Origin: VRUE01 sp963812335
GTDB lineage: Bacteria; Actinomycetota; Thermoleophilia; Solirubrobacterales; 70-9
Length of the DNA: 64,000 nucleotides
Reading direction: 5' to 3'
Assembly (NCBI GenBank): GCA_963812335.1
Contig: CAWEUU010000003.1
Coordinates: 62,001 to 126,000 of the forward strand
The notes below the pieces were generated by a model that was not told where the DNA came from, did no database searches, and was given only the letters and a program-made list of their open reading frames with translations. Below are positions 41,438 to 50,065 of this stretch, piece after piece (position 1 is the stretch's first letter; each line of letters begins with the position of its first letter). The position numbers were made by a program, and so were the translations under genes.

Positions 41438-41456
41438 GCGTTTTGCTACAAAACGC
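41438..41456 (-). terminator. Terminator hairpin after the 41457-41834 gene
   Basis: GCGTTTTG-cta-CAAAACGC, a perfect 8-bp stem that begins right at the stop codon of the minus-strand gene, followed on that strand by ACGTTTATG. Confidence 0.75.
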
Positions 41457-41834
41457 CTATTCGTTCCCGGCCGAGCGTTCTTGCGCCTGCGGGAGCAGTT
41501 CCTGAGGTTTGACGCCGTCAGAGGCGCCCCCGCTGCCGCCGTTGTTGCTCTGGCCGCTCCCCTGCGGGGGGTTTGTTTCAGGCTCCGGTTCCAGTTCCGG
41601 CGGCGGCGTCAGTGCCGCGCCGGCCCCGCCCGAGTCGATCCGCTCTTCCAGTTCCTCCTGCAATGCCTGCACGTCGCTCTCGCTGACCGAGCTGTTGCGG
41701 GCGTCGATCGCGAGGTAGACGGCGGCGCCCGCGATGCCGATCGCGATCACGGTCAGGGCGAGGAAGACGCGCGTGCGCTTGGCGAGCTTGCGCTCGACCT
41801 CGGCGACCCATGCCCTCAGCCCCTCCAGCGACAT
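41457..41834 (-). CDS. Hypothetical single-pass membrane protein
   Basis: A 125-residue protein. A basic, amphipathic N-terminus (LRAWVAEVERKLAKRTR) precedes one transmembrane helix (about 24-43), then a short coiled-coil-like segment (SESDVQALQEELEERI) and a long Pro/Glu/Gly/Ser-rich disordered tail. No family is recognised. The topology would place the tail outside the cell. It is divergent from the thiolase gene by about 100 bp. Confidence 0.75.
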   Translation of the reverse strand: MSLEGLRAWVAEVERKLAKRTRVFLALTVIAIGIAGAAVYLAIDARNSSVSESDVQALQEELEERIDSGGAGAALTPPPELEPEPETNPPQGSGQSNNGGSGGASDGVKPQELLPQAQERSAGNE

Positions 41835-41937
41835 CGCCTTAAGTTAGTCGAGAACCGCGCCCGGGGGCGCGGTCAAATACGCTCCGGTCCGCACTTCCCA
41901 AGGCGAGTCCGTCGCCACAACCCAAGGAGATAGCCAG

Positions 41938-43098
41938 ATGCCCGAGGCAGTAATCGTCGACACCGTCCGCACGCCGATCGGCCGCGCCTTCAAGGGCTCG
42001 CTGGCCCAGCTGCGCCCCGACGAGATGGGCGCCTACGTCGTCGATCAGCTGCTCGCGCGCAACCCCGAAGTCGACCCGAAGGAGATCGAAGACCTGATCT
42101 GCGGCTGCGGCATGCCGCAGGGCCTGCAGGCGTTCAACATCGGCCGCATCATCAGCCTGCTCAGCGAGAAGCTGCCGCAGGAGGTCAACGGGGTCACCGT
42201 CTCGCGCTACTGCTCCTCGAGCCTCGACGCGATCCGCCAGGCCGGCAACGCGATCGTGGCCGGCCAGGGCGACATCTACGTCGCCGCCGGGGTCGAGTGG
42301 GTCAGCCGCTACAACGAGCGCACCGAGCCGGCCGGCGCCGCCGACCAGAACGAGAACCTGCAGGGCAACAACGGCCAGCCCAACGCCTACATCGAGATGG
42401 GCCTGACCGCGGTCAACGTGGCGAAGAAGTACGAGGTCAGCCGCGCCGACATGGACAAGTACGCGCAGCGCTCGCAGGAACTGGCAGTGCAGTCCCAGGA
42501 GGACGGCTTCTTCGACCGCGAGATCGTGCCGGTCACGCTGCCCGACGGTACCGAGGTCGCCAAGGACGACGGCCCCCGCGCCAGCTCGACCCTGGAGAAG
42601 CTCTCCTCGCTCGACGAGGCCTTCGGCGGCGGCGGAGTCACCGCCGGCAACTCCTGCCCGCTCAACGACGGCGCCGCCGCGGTGCTGGTGATGAGCGACA
42701 CCAAGGCCAAGGAGCTGGGCCTGGAGCCGCGCGCCCGCATCGTCACCGCCGCCACCTACGGCAACGAGCCCGAGTACATGGGCGTTGCCCCGATCGGCGC
42801 CGTCAAGCGGGTGCTCGACCGGGCCGGGATGACGATGGACGACGTCGGGGTGGTCGAGCTCAACGAGGCCTTCGCCGCCCAGGTAATCCCGATCATGGAC
42901 GAGTGCGACATCCCGCTGGAGAAAATGAACACCCACGGCGGCGCGATCGCCCTCGGCCACCCCTTCGGGATGACCGGCGCCCGGATCATGGGCACCCTGC
43001 TCAACGTCATGGAGACCGACGACCACCAGGTCGGGATCGAGACCATGTGCGTCGCGGGGGGTCAGGGCAACGCGATGGTGGTCGAAAGGCTGAACTGA
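41938..43098 (+). CDS. Acetyl-CoA C-acyltransferase (thiolase)
   Basis: A 386-residue thiolase, full length, with SD AAGGAG ten bases before the ATG. The active-site residues are Cys92 (SRYCSSSLDAIRQAGNAI), His341 (IALGHPFGMTGAR) and Cys371 (CVAGGQGNAM). Either beta-oxidation (3-ketoacyl-CoA cleavage) or acetoacetyl-CoA synthesis is possible. The FadA/FadI-like pattern and GADP-free N-terminus favour the degradative kind. No 3-hydroxyacyl-CoA dehydrogenase is adjacent. It is followed by an 11-bp hairpin and a hotdog thioesterase on the same strand. Confidence 0.95.
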   Translation: MPEAVIVDTVRTPIGRAFKGSLAQLRPDEMGAYVVDQLLARNPEVDPKEIEDLICGCGMPQGLQAFNIGRIISLLSEKLPQEVNGVTVSRYCSSSLDAIRQAGNAIVAGQGDIYVAAGVEWVSRYNERTEPAGAADQNENLQGNNGQPNAYIEMGLTAVNVAKKYEVSRADMDKYAQRSQELAVQSQEDGFFDREIVPVTLPDGTEVAKDDGPRASSTLEKLSSLDEAFGGGGVTAGNSCPLNDGAAAVLVMSDTKAKELGLEPRARIVTAATYGNEPEYMGVAPIGAVKRVLDRAGMTMDDVGVVELNEAFAAQVIPIMDECDIPLEKMNTHGGAIALGHPFGMTGARIMGTLLNVMETDDHQVGIETMCVAGGQGNAMVVERLN

Positions 43099-43104
43099 GC
43101 CCTC

Positions 43105-43143
43105 GGGGCGCGTTATGGGTCGTATGGACCACTAACGCGCCCC
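43105..43143 (+). terminator. Hairpin between thiolase and thioesterase
   Basis: GGGGCGCGTTA (43105-43115) and TAACGCGCCCC (43133-43143), perfect 11-bp arms with a 17-nt loop (containing GG/CC that could extend pairing). It begins 6 bp after the thiolase stop and ends 13 bp before the thioesterase ATG, so it may limit read-through. Confidence 0.65.
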
Positions 43144-43156
43144 GCTGAGGCGACTC

Positions 43157-43603
43157 ATGGCCGACGCGCCCCATCCCAGCAGCCTGATCACCCCCGACTC
43201 GGTGCGGGATTTCCTGCCCGGCAGCTTCCCCGGCGACCTCGGGATCGAGCCGCTGGAGATCGAGGACACGCACTCGCGCGGGCGGATCGTCGTCGACAAG
43301 CGCCACCTGCACCCCGGCGGCTTCGTCCACGGCGGCGTCTGGACCGCGCTCGGCGACACGGTCGCCGCCTGGGCCACCTTCCGCAACATCGCCGCCGGCC
43401 ACAACTTCACCACGATCGAGCTGAAGCTCAACGTTTTCGCCGCCGGTGTCCTCGGCGATGAGATCGTCGCCGCCGCCGAGCCCCTGCATGCCGGCAAGAG
43501 CACGGTCGTGATCGAGGTGCGGATGGAGCGTCTTCGCGAGGGCGCGGAGCCGCGGCTGGCCGCGAACCTGATCGTCTCTCAGTTCGTGTTGCCCCCGGCC
43601 TGA
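43157..43603 (+). CDS. PaaI-type hotdog thioesterase
   Basis: A 148-residue single-hotdog protein. The PaaI pattern is clear: GRIVVDKRHLHPGGFVHGGVWTALGDTVAAWATF (residues about 40-74), with the HGG and the acidic residue of GDT at the start of the hotdog helix, and TIELKLNVFAAGVLGDEIVAAAEPLHAGKSTVVIEVRM. It would hydrolyse a small or aromatic acyl-CoA in the cytosol. It follows the thiolase gene on the same strand, consistent with CoA recycling. Its 3' end overlaps that of the convergent P-type ATPase by 25 bp. Confidence 0.9.
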   Translation: MADAPHPSSLITPDSVRDFLPGSFPGDLGIEPLEIEDTHSRGRIVVDKRHLHPGGFVHGGVWTALGDTVAAWATFRNIAAGHNFTTIELKLNVFAAGVLGDEIVAAAEPLHAGKSTVVIEVRMERLREGAEPRLAANLIVSQFVLPPA

Positions 43604-46020
43604 CCGGCCAGATCTTCGGAATCGCCGGCAGGGCCTTCCAGGGCTTCGATCTGCGGCAGGCGCCACATGATGCTGGCGATCGTCAGGCCGGCTGCGGCGC
43701 AGAGCAGGGCCAGAAACCACTGCGCGGCGGTCAGCAGCTCCATCTCGAAGAAGTCCCGCAGCGGCGCGATCGCGAGGACACCCGCGAAGAGGCCGCCGAG
43801 CCCCACCACCATGCCGAGCATGTAGCTCTGGATCGCGATGTGCTCGCGTCCCGGGCCGCGCTCGAGCAGGAGGACGAAGGCGAGGCCAAGCACGATCAGG
43901 GTCGTCGTCGCCGCCGTCCGCCCCTCCTCGAGCGAGCCGCCGAAGACGGTGTCGACGAGGAAGAAGCAGAGGATCGAGCCGAGCGCCGTCGAGACTCCGG
44001 CGGGCACCGCGAAGGCAGCCAGCGCGCGCAGCAGGCGGCCGCGGTACAGCGGTCCGTCCGACGGCGCCAGGGCGAGCACGAAGGAGGGCACGCCGATCGT
44101 CAGGAAGACGGCGAGGGTGAGGTGGCGGGGTAGGAAGGGGAAGGCGAAGCCGGGCACGGCGACGAGCAGTATCAGCGTCGCCGCGTAGACGCTCTTGGTC
44201 AGGTAGAGCCGGCCGAGGCGGTGGATGTTGCGGGCGATCCGCCGCCCCTCGGCGACCGCCTCGGGCAGGCGGGCGAACTGGTCCTCGAGCAGGACGACGT
44301 CGGCGATCCCCTTGGTCACCTGGGCACCGGAGCCCATCGCCACCGCGAGCCGGGCCTGCTTCAGCGCCGGCACGTCGTTGACCCCGTCGCCGATCATCGC
44401 CGTGTAGCGACCGGAGGCGCGCAGCGCCTCGACCAGCGCTCTCTTCTGCTCGGGCGCGATCCGGCAGAAGATCGTGTTGGCCTGGGCGGCGGCGGCAAGC
44501 GCATCGGGGTCCTCGGGAAGCTCTGAGCCCTCGATCACCCCGGCGTCGCCCGGCACTCCGACCGAGTAGGCGACGGCGGTCACGGTTGCCCGCGCGTCGC
44601 CGGAGATCAGCTTCAGGTCGACGCCCTCATCGCGGATGGTGGCGATCGTCTGGGCGGCGTCGGCGCGCAGCGTCTCCTCGAGCACGACCAGCGCGACCGG
44701 CGTCAGCCGCGGCGGGGGTACGTGCTCGGGATCGTCGGGCAGCGTCTCGCTCGAGCGGCCGAAAGCGACCACGCGCCGCCCCGCGGCGGTCTCCTGCTCG
44801 AGCCTGCGGGCGAGCCCCGGCGGCAGCTCCAAGGCACCCGAGCCGGCGAGGATGTCGGGCGCTCCGAGCACGTAGCTGACCCCGCCCAGGCGCAGGCCGC
44901 TCCACTTCCACTTCGAGGAGAAGGGGACTTCGCCGCCGACCCGCGCCGGCGTAGCCGGGAATGCCTCTGCAACGGTCTCCAGCGTACGGTTGCGATCGCC
45001 GGCCGAAGCGGCGAAGCGGCCCAGTGCGGCGCGGGCCTCGTCGGGGTCGACGCCGTCGGCGACCCTGACCCCGAGCAGACGCAGGCGGCCGTCGGTCAGC
45101 GTGCCGGTCTTGTCGACGCAGATCGTGTCGACCGCGGCGAGGCTCTCGGTCGCGCTCATCTGCTGCACCAGCGTCTGCTTGCCGGCCAGGCGTACCGCGG
45201 CGACGGCGAAGGTGACGCTCATCAGCAGCACCAGCCCCTCGGGGATCAGCGTGACCAGGCCGGCGGTCGCCGTCTGCGCCGCCTCGACCAGGTCGACGCT
45301 GCGCAGCTGGAATGTGAGCAGCAGCAGGGCGGCCAGCGGCAGCATCCCCCAGGTGCAGGCGACGATCACCCGGTTGACCTCGTCCTGCAGCGGCGAGGGC
45401 GGGTGGCGGAAGGCCTTCGCCTCGCCGGCCAGCCGGCCCGCGTAGCTGTCCTCGCGCACCGCCTCGACCCGGTAGCTGCCCGAGCCGGAGATGCAGAAGG
45501 AGCCCGAGAGCGCCTGCTCGCCGATCTCCTTGCCCACTCCGTCGGCCTCGCCGGTCAGCATCGACTCGTCGAGGGTCATGCCGCGACTGGCGATCGTCTC
45601 GCCGTCGGCGACGAGCTGGTCGCCGGGCTCGACCGCGACCAGGTCGCCGGGCACGATCTCCTCGGCCAGCAGCTTGACGACCTCGCCGTCGCGGACGACC
45701 TTGGCGTGCGGGGCGACGAGCACAGCCAGCTCGTCCAGCGTTCTCTTCGCCTTCAGCTCCTGGCGGATGCCGATCCAGGAGTTGACGATCGCGATCAGGC
45801 CGAAGACCGCGTCGGCGAAGAGGCCGAGCGAGAGGATCAGGACGAAGAAGCCGCCGATGATCGCGTTGAAGAGGGTGAAGACGTTGCCGGCGACGATGCT
45901 CGAGACCGAGCGCGAGGAGGTGTCGGCGGGCGAGCCGAGCTTGCGCAGGCGCTTGGCCGCCTCGGCGCTGCCCAGGCCGCGCTCGGCGGCGCCTGGTGTC
46001 TCGGTCGCGGTGGTTGCCAT
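43579..46020 (-). CDS. P-type cation ATPase, CtpE-like
   Basis: An 813-residue P-type ATPase with phosphorylation site Asp303 in CVDKTGTLTDG, hinge GDGVNDVPALKQA and about ten membrane helices. The helix-4 ion-site motif is LIPEGLVLLMSVTFA, the Pro-Glu-Gly-Leu form of calcium-type pumps and of mycobacterial CtpE, rather than the Cys-Pro-Cys of heavy-metal pumps; no N-terminal metal-binding domain is present. The length is close to CtpE (about 800). It probably exports or imports Ca2+ or another divalent cation across the inner membrane (inference from family). The gene is divergent from an LLM oxidoreductase. Confidence 0.92.
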   Translation of the reverse strand: MATTATETPGAAERGLGSAEAAKRLRKLGSPADTSSRSVSSIVAGNVFTLFNAIIGGFFVLILSLGLFADAVFGLIAIVNSWIGIRQELKAKRTLDELAVLVAPHAKVVRDGEVVKLLAEEIVPGDLVAVEPGDQLVADGETIASRGMTLDESMLTGEADGVGKEIGEQALSGSFCISGSGSYRVEAVREDSYAGRLAGEAKAFRHPPSPLQDEVNRVIVACTWGMLPLAALLLLTFQLRSVDLVEAAQTATAGLVTLIPEGLVLLMSVTFAVAAVRLAGKQTLVQQMSATESLAAVDTICVDKTGTLTDGRLRLLGVRVADGVDPDEARAALGRFAASAGDRNRTLETVAEAFPATPARVGGEVPFSSKWKWSGLRLGGVSYVLGAPDILAGSGALELPPGLARRLEQETAAGRRVVAFGRSSETLPDDPEHVPPPRLTPVALVVLEETLRADAAQTIATIRDEGVDLKLISGDARATVTAVAYSVGVPGDAGVIEGSELPEDPDALAAAAQANTIFCRIAPEQKRALVEALRASGRYTAMIGDGVNDVPALKQARLAVAMGSGAQVTKGIADVVLLEDQFARLPEAVAEGRRIARNIHRLGRLYLTKSVYAATLILLVAVPGFAFPFLPRHLTLAVFLTIGVPSFVLALAPSDGPLYRGRLLRALAAFAVPAGVSTALGSILCFFLVDTVFGGSLEEGRTAATTTLIVLGLAFVLLLERGPGREHIAIQSYMLGMVVGLGGLFAGVLAIAPLRDFFEMELLTAAQWFLALLCAAAGLTIASIMWRLPQIEALEGPAGDSEDLAGQAGGNTN

Positions 46021-46049
46021 CGCGTCACATTCAATAGGGTTGGGAGGCG

Positions 46050-47111
46050 ATGGCGTTGAAGCTAGGACTCAATCTCGGCTACTGGGGCATCGGCCCGGCC
46101 GGCGACGACGCGGTCGAGGTCGTGCAGGCCGCCGAGGCGGCAGGCTTCGAGTCGGTCTGGGCGGCCGAGTCCTACGGCTCCGACGTGGTCAGCGTGCTCG
46201 CCTGGTTGGCGCCGCAGACCAGCACCATCAACCTCGGCGCCGCGATCATGCAGGTGCCCGCGCGCCCGCCGGCGGCGGCGGCGATGGCCGGGGCTACGAT
46301 CGACAAGCTCTCCGGCGGCCGCTTCCTCTTCGGCTTCGGCCCCTCCGGCCCGCAGGTCTCCGAAGGCTGGTACGGCGTCCCCTACGCGAAGCCCTGGGGC
46401 CGCACCCGCGAGTACATCGAAGTGGTGCGCGAGATCGTCGCCCGCGAGGCCAAGGTCGAGCACCAGGGCGAGCATTACCAGCTGCCGCTGCCCGGCGGCG
46501 AGGGCAAGCCGCTGAAGCTCAACTTCCACCCCGAGCGGACGCAGATACCCGTCTTCGTCGGCGCGATCGGGCGCAAATCGGTCGAGATGGCGGCCGAGAT
46601 CTGCGACGGCTGGATCCCGATCTTCTTCTCGGTCGACGCCTTCGAGCAGACCTGGGGCGAGCACCTTGAGGCCGGCTTCGCCAAGGGCGGCCGGCAGCGC
46701 TCCGACCTCGAGGTCAGCCCCTCGCTGCAGGTCGCGATCGACGGCGACCAGGAGGCGGCGAAGAACGTCGTCAAGGCCGGGCTCGTCCTCTACTTCGGCG
46801 GCATGGGCAGCCGCAAGACCAACTTCTACGTCGACCTCGCCCACCGCTTCGGCTTTGGCGAGGTCGCCGACGAGGTCCAGCGTCGCTATCAGGACGGTGA
46901 CAAAGGCGGCGCCTTTGAGGCGATGCCGGACGAGATCGTCGAGGCGACCTCGCTGGTCGGCAGCGAGGCCGAGGTCGCGGAGCGGATCGAGCGCTTCCGC
47001 GGCGCCGGGATCGACCGCCTGATCGTCTCACCGGTGCACGTCGAGCGCGACCAGCAGCTGCACACGCTGAACCGACTCGCCGAGCTGGCGGGCGTGAAGA
47101 CAAACGCCTAG
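46050..47111 (+). CDS. LLM-class (F420-type) flavin oxidoreductase
   Basis: A 353-residue bacterial luciferase-like TIM barrel. LKLGLNLGYWGIG, then AAEAAGFESVWAAESYGSD and the LASLAPQTSTINLGAAIMQVPARPPAAAAMAGATIDKLSGGRFLFGFGPSGPQVSEGW region are typical of F420-dependent LLM enzymes of Actinobacteria (e.g. TIGR03559-like). It uses reduced F420 or FMN to reduce or oxidise unknown substrates in the cytosol. GGGAGG precedes the ATG. It is divergent from the P-type ATPase and followed after 26 bp by pntAA; a functional link to pnt is not obvious, but both handle pyridine/deazaflavin redox balance. Confidence 0.93.
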   Translation: MALKLGLNLGYWGIGPAGDDAVEVVQAAEAAGFESVWAAESYGSDVVSVLAWLAPQTSTINLGAAIMQVPARPPAAAAMAGATIDKLSGGRFLFGFGPSGPQVSEGWYGVPYAKPWGRTREYIEVVREIVAREAKVEHQGEHYQLPLPGGEGKPLKLNFHPERTQIPVFVGAIGRKSVEMAAEICDGWIPIFFSVDAFEQTWGEHLEAGFAKGGRQRSDLEVSPSLQVAIDGDQEAAKNVVKAGLVLYFGGMGSRKTNFYVDLAHRFGFGEVADEVQRRYQDGDKGGAFEAMPDEIVEATSLVGSEAEVAERIERFRGAGIDRLIVSPVHVERDQQLHTLNRLAELAGVKTNA

Positions 47112-47137
47112 CGCGTTGTCATAAGGTCCCCCGCCGC

Positions 47138-48256
47138 ATGAAGATCGGAGTGCCGAAAGAGACCGCCGATGGGGAGCGCCGCGTCGCGCTCGTCCCCGAC
47201 GTGGTCAAGTCGCTGAAGAAGAACGAGAAGCTTGACGTCGTCGTCGAGCGCGGCGCCGGCGACGCCGCCGGCCACCCCGATTCCCAGTACGAGGAGGCGG
47301 GCGCCGAGGTCGTCGACCCCGACGTCGCCTGGGGCGCCGACGTCGTCCTTCGCGTCGCCGCCCCCACCGCCGAGCAGATCGGCAAGCTCAACTCCAGTCA
47401 GGTCTTCATCGGCCACCTCTCGCCCTGGACGGCGGCCGAGACCAACGGGGCGCTGGCGAGCGCCGGCGTGACCTCCTTCGCGATGGAGGCGATCCCGCGC
47501 ACGACGCGGGCGCAGGCGATGGACGCGCTCTCCTCGCAGGCCGCCGCCGCCGGCTACGCGGCGATGCTGGTCGCGGCGCGCGAGTCTGGCCGCTTCTTCG
47601 GGATGATGACCACCGCGGCCGGCACCGTGCCGCCGGCCAAGGTGCTCGTGCTCGGCGCCGGCGTTGCCGGGCTGCAGGCGGTCGCCACGGCGAAGCGGCT
47701 GGGCGCGATCGTCACCGGCTTCGACATCCGCCGTGCCGCCTGGGAGCAGATCGCCTCGCTCGGCGGGCGGCCGCTTGAACTCGACTTCATCCCCGATGCC
47801 GAAGGCGAGGGGGGGTACGCCCGCCCGCTGACCGACGAGGAGAACGAAAAGGTCGTCGAGGCGATCGGCGAGAACGCCGCCAAGCAGGACGTGATCGTTA
47901 CCACCGCCGCGATCCCCGGCCGCCCGGCGCCGCTGCTGATCACCGCCGACGCGGTGCGCAAGATGGAACCGGGCTCGGTGATCGTCGACCTCGCCGCCGA
48001 GACCGGCGGCAACTGCGAGCTGACCGAGGCCGGGCAGACGGTCGAGGAGGGCGGAGTCAAGGTGATCGGCCCGCGCAACCTGGCCAGTGAGATGCCGGTC
48101 CCCGCCTCGCAGCTCTACGCCAAGAACCTCGAGAACCTGCTCGGCCTTCTCGTTGACGAGGAGGGTGGGCCCAAGGTCGACTTCGAGGACGACATCGTCG
48201 CCGCCGCCTGCATCACCCACGGCGGCGAGATCCGCAACGAGAGGGCCGCGAAATAA
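47138..48256 (+). CDS. pntAA: NAD(P) transhydrogenase, subunit alpha part 1
   Basis: A 372-residue PntAA with the NAD(H)-binding domain I. The N-terminal KIGVPKETADGERRVALVPDVV is shared with alanine dehydrogenase, the Rossmann motif is VLVLGAGVAGLQAVATAKRLGAIVTGFDIR, and the RQD-loop-like region and GSVIVDLAAETGGNCELTEAGQ are intact. Together with PntAB and PntB it forms the proton-translocating Re/Si-specific transhydrogenase, which transfers hydride from NADH to NADP+ driven by proton motive force. The alpha subunit is split here (soluble PntAA and membrane PntAB), as in Rhodospirillum and other bacteria. Its stop overlaps the pntAB start by 1 base. Confidence 0.96.
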   Translation: MKIGVPKETADGERRVALVPDVVKSLKKNEKLDVVVERGAGDAAGHPDSQYEEAGAEVVDPDVAWGADVVLRVAAPTAEQIGKLNSSQVFIGHLSPWTAAETNGALASAGVTSFAMEAIPRTTRAQAMDALSSQAAAAGYAAMLVAARESGRFFGMMTTAAGTVPPAKVLVLGAGVAGLQAVATAKRLGAIVTGFDIRRAAWEQIASLGGRPLELDFIPDAEGEGGYARPLTDEENEKVVEAIGENAAKQDVIVTTAAIPGRPAPLLITADAVRKMEPGSVIVDLAAETGGNCELTEAGQTVEEGGVKVIGPRNLASEMPVPASQLYAKNLENLLGLLVDEEGGPKVDFEDDIVAAACITHGGEIRNERAAK

Positions 48257-48573
48257 TGACGCTGTTCACCGAGATCACGATCTTCGTGCTCGCTGTATTC
48301 GTCGGCTTTGAGGTGATCTCGAAGGTGCCGACGACCCTGCACACGCCGCTGATGTCGCAGACCAACGCGATCCACGGGATCGTCATGCTCGGCGGGCTGA
48401 TCGTCGTCGGCTATGCCAACGACCCGCTCGAGTACGTGATCGGCACGATCGCGATCGCCTTCGGCGCGATCAACATCGTCGGCGGCTTCATGGTCACCGA
48501 CCGGATGCTCGGCATGTTCGCCAAAAAGCCCAAGCCCAAGGCTGAGGGCGACGGCAAGGGCGGGGCAGGCTGA
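48256..48573 (+). CDS. pntAB: NAD(P) transhydrogenase, subunit alpha part 2
   Basis: 105 residues with three membrane helices: ITIFVLAVFVGFEVIS, LMSQTNAIHGIVMLGGLIVVGYAN and YVIGTIAIAFGAINIVGGFMVTDRML, the last being the signature VGGFxVTDRML of the PntA membrane domain. Its short charged tail (KKPKPKAEGDGKGGAG) is lineage-specific. It overlaps pntAA (TAATG) and pntB (TGATG) by one base each, which indicates translational coupling of all three genes. Confidence 0.95.
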   Translation: MTLFTEITIFVLAVFVGFEVISKVPTTLHTPLMSQTNAIHGIVMLGGLIVVGYANDPLEYVIGTIAIAFGAINIVGGFMVTDRMLGMFAKKPKPKAEGDGKGGAG

Positions 48574-49988
48574 TGATCCAGGCGGTCTTCGAGCCCGGCG
48601 GCGACGCCGCCACGGCGCTCTACATCGTCGCCTTCTCGCTGTTCATTGTCGGGATCAAACGCGGCACCCACCCGACGACTGCCAAGCAGGGCAACCTGAT
48701 CGCCGCCGGTGGCATGGCGATCGCCGTCGTCACCACGCTGCTGCTTGACGGGATCGGCAACTGGGGCCTGATCGCGGTCGGCCTCGGGGTCGGCACCGCG
48801 GTCGGCGTGATCGCCTCGATCCGCGTTCAGATGACCGAGATGCCGCAGATGGTCGCCCTCTACAACGGCGTCGGCGGCGGTGCCGTGGCGCTGATCGCCT
48901 GGTCGGAGATCCGCCACGGGATCTCGCTCGGCGAGGACATCCCGCTCGACGAGCTGATCCCCGTCCTCTTCGCCGCGGTCGTCGGCTCGGTCTCCTTCTG
49001 GGGCTCGAACATCGCCTTCGCCAAGCTCCAGGACCTGATTCCGACCAAGCCGCTGGCGGTGCCGGGCCAGCAGGTGATCAACGCCGTCCTGCTGATCGGC
49101 ATCCTCGCCGCCTGCGTCAACATCGCGCTCAACCCGGGCGACCCCAACCAGGCGGTCTTCATCGGCATCCTGATCGCCGCGGCGCTGCTCGGCAACCTCG
49201 TCGTGCTGCCGATCGGCGGCGCCGACATGCCGGTCGTGATCTCGCTGCTCAACGCCTTCACCGGGCTCTCGGCGGCGGCGGCGGGCTTCGCACTCGACAA
49301 CGTCGTGCTGATCGTCGCCGGCACCCTGGTCGGCTCCTCGGGAACGATCCTGACGATGGAGATGGCGACGGCGATGAACCGCTCGGTGAGCAACGTGCTG
49401 TTCGCCGGCTTCGGCGGTGCCCCCTCGGGCGGCGGCGGAGGGGACGGCGAGGAACGTCCGCACACCTCGATCGGCGCCCAGGACGCTGCAATCAAGCTTG
49501 CCTATGCCGACACGGTCACGATCGTCCCCGGCTACGGGCTCGCGGTCGCCCAGGCCCAGCATGCGATCAAGGAGGTCGCCGACGAGCTCGAGAGCCGTGG
49601 CGTCACCGTCAACTACGCGATCCACCCGGTCGCCGGCCGCATGCCCGGCCACATGAACGTGCTGCTCGCCGAGGCCGACGTGCCCTATGAGCAGCTCAAG
49701 GAGATGGAGGAGATCAACCCGGAAATGCCACGCACCGACGTGGCAGTTGTCGTCGGTGCCAACGACGTCACCAACCCGGCGGCGAAAAACGACCCCGAAA
49801 GCCCGATCGCCGGGATGCCGATCATCGAGGTGTCCGAGGCCCAGCAGGTGATCGTGATCAAGCGCTCGCTCAGCCCCGGCTTCGCCGGCATCGACAACGA
49901 CCTCTTCTACGAACCGAACACCTCGATGCTCTTCGCCGACGCCAAAGCCGCGGCGGGCGAAATCGCGTCAGAGATCGCCCAGCTGTAG
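48573..49988 (+). CDS. pntB: NAD(P) transhydrogenase, subunit beta
   Basis: A 471-residue PntB: a membrane part of about nine helices carries the proton channel (GNLIAAGGMAIAVVTTLL, LYNGVGGGAVALIAWSE, GVASFTGSxIAFAKLQ-like), and the C-terminal NADP(H)-binding domain III has VTIVPGYGLAVAQAQHAIKEVADEL (the GYG NADP motif), HPVAGRMPGHMNVLLAEADVPY, GANDVTNPAAKNDPESPIAGMPIIEV and the KRSLSPGFAGIDNDLFY end. All are as expected, so the enzyme should be functional. The last base of the TAG stop is the first base of a half copy of the structured repeat. Confidence 0.96.
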   Translation: MIQAVFEPGGDAATALYIVAFSLFIVGIKRGTHPTTAKQGNLIAAGGMAIAVVTTLLLDGIGNWGLIAVGLGVGTAVGVIASIRVQMTEMPQMVALYNGVGGGAVALIAWSEIRHGISLGEDIPLDELIPVLFAAVVGSVSFWGSNIAFAKLQDLIPTKPLAVPGQQVINAVLLIGILAACVNIALNPGDPNQAVFIGILIAAALLGNLVVLPIGGADMPVVISLLNAFTGLSAAAAGFALDNVVLIVAGTLVGSSGTILTMEMATAMNRSVSNVLFAGFGGAPSGGGGGDGEERPHTSIGAQDAAIKLAYADTVTIVPGYGLAVAQAQHAIKEVADELESRGVTVNYAIHPVAGRMPGHMNVLLAEADVPYEQLKEMEEINPEMPRTDVAVVVGANDVTNPAAKNDPESPIAGMPIIEVSEAQQVIVIKRSLSPGFAGIDNDLFYEPNTSMLFADAKAAAGEIASEIAQL

Positions 49989-50030
49989 GGATATCCCGGC
50001 AGGGGTTCCACTTAACTCTTTTTTTGAAAG
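49988..50030 (-). repeat. Structured repeat element, half copy 3
   Basis: In the opposite orientation to copies 1 and 2, this stretch contains the right arm only: CCCCTGCCGG, the conserved AAGTGGA internal loop, GTTAAGTGG, and the A7 inner-stem arm. On the plus strand it reads GGGATATCCC, GGCAGGGG, TTCCACTTAAC, T7. The left arm (with AACGTCTTGT) is missing. On the plus strand AACTCTTTTTTT (50014-50025) can instead pair with AGGGGGAGAGTT (50029-50040) using G.T pairs. Confidence 0.65.
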
Positions 50031-50065
50031 GGGGAGAGTTCGGCGCGCTGAGCCCTTGGTAGAGC

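Noticed and set aside
43829..46059. Long plus-strand open frames antisense to the P-type ATPase (and similar ones throughout)
   Set aside because: They are by-products of very high GC at third positions: Arg/Ala/Gly-rich, no motifs, opposite to genes with complete catalytic signatures.
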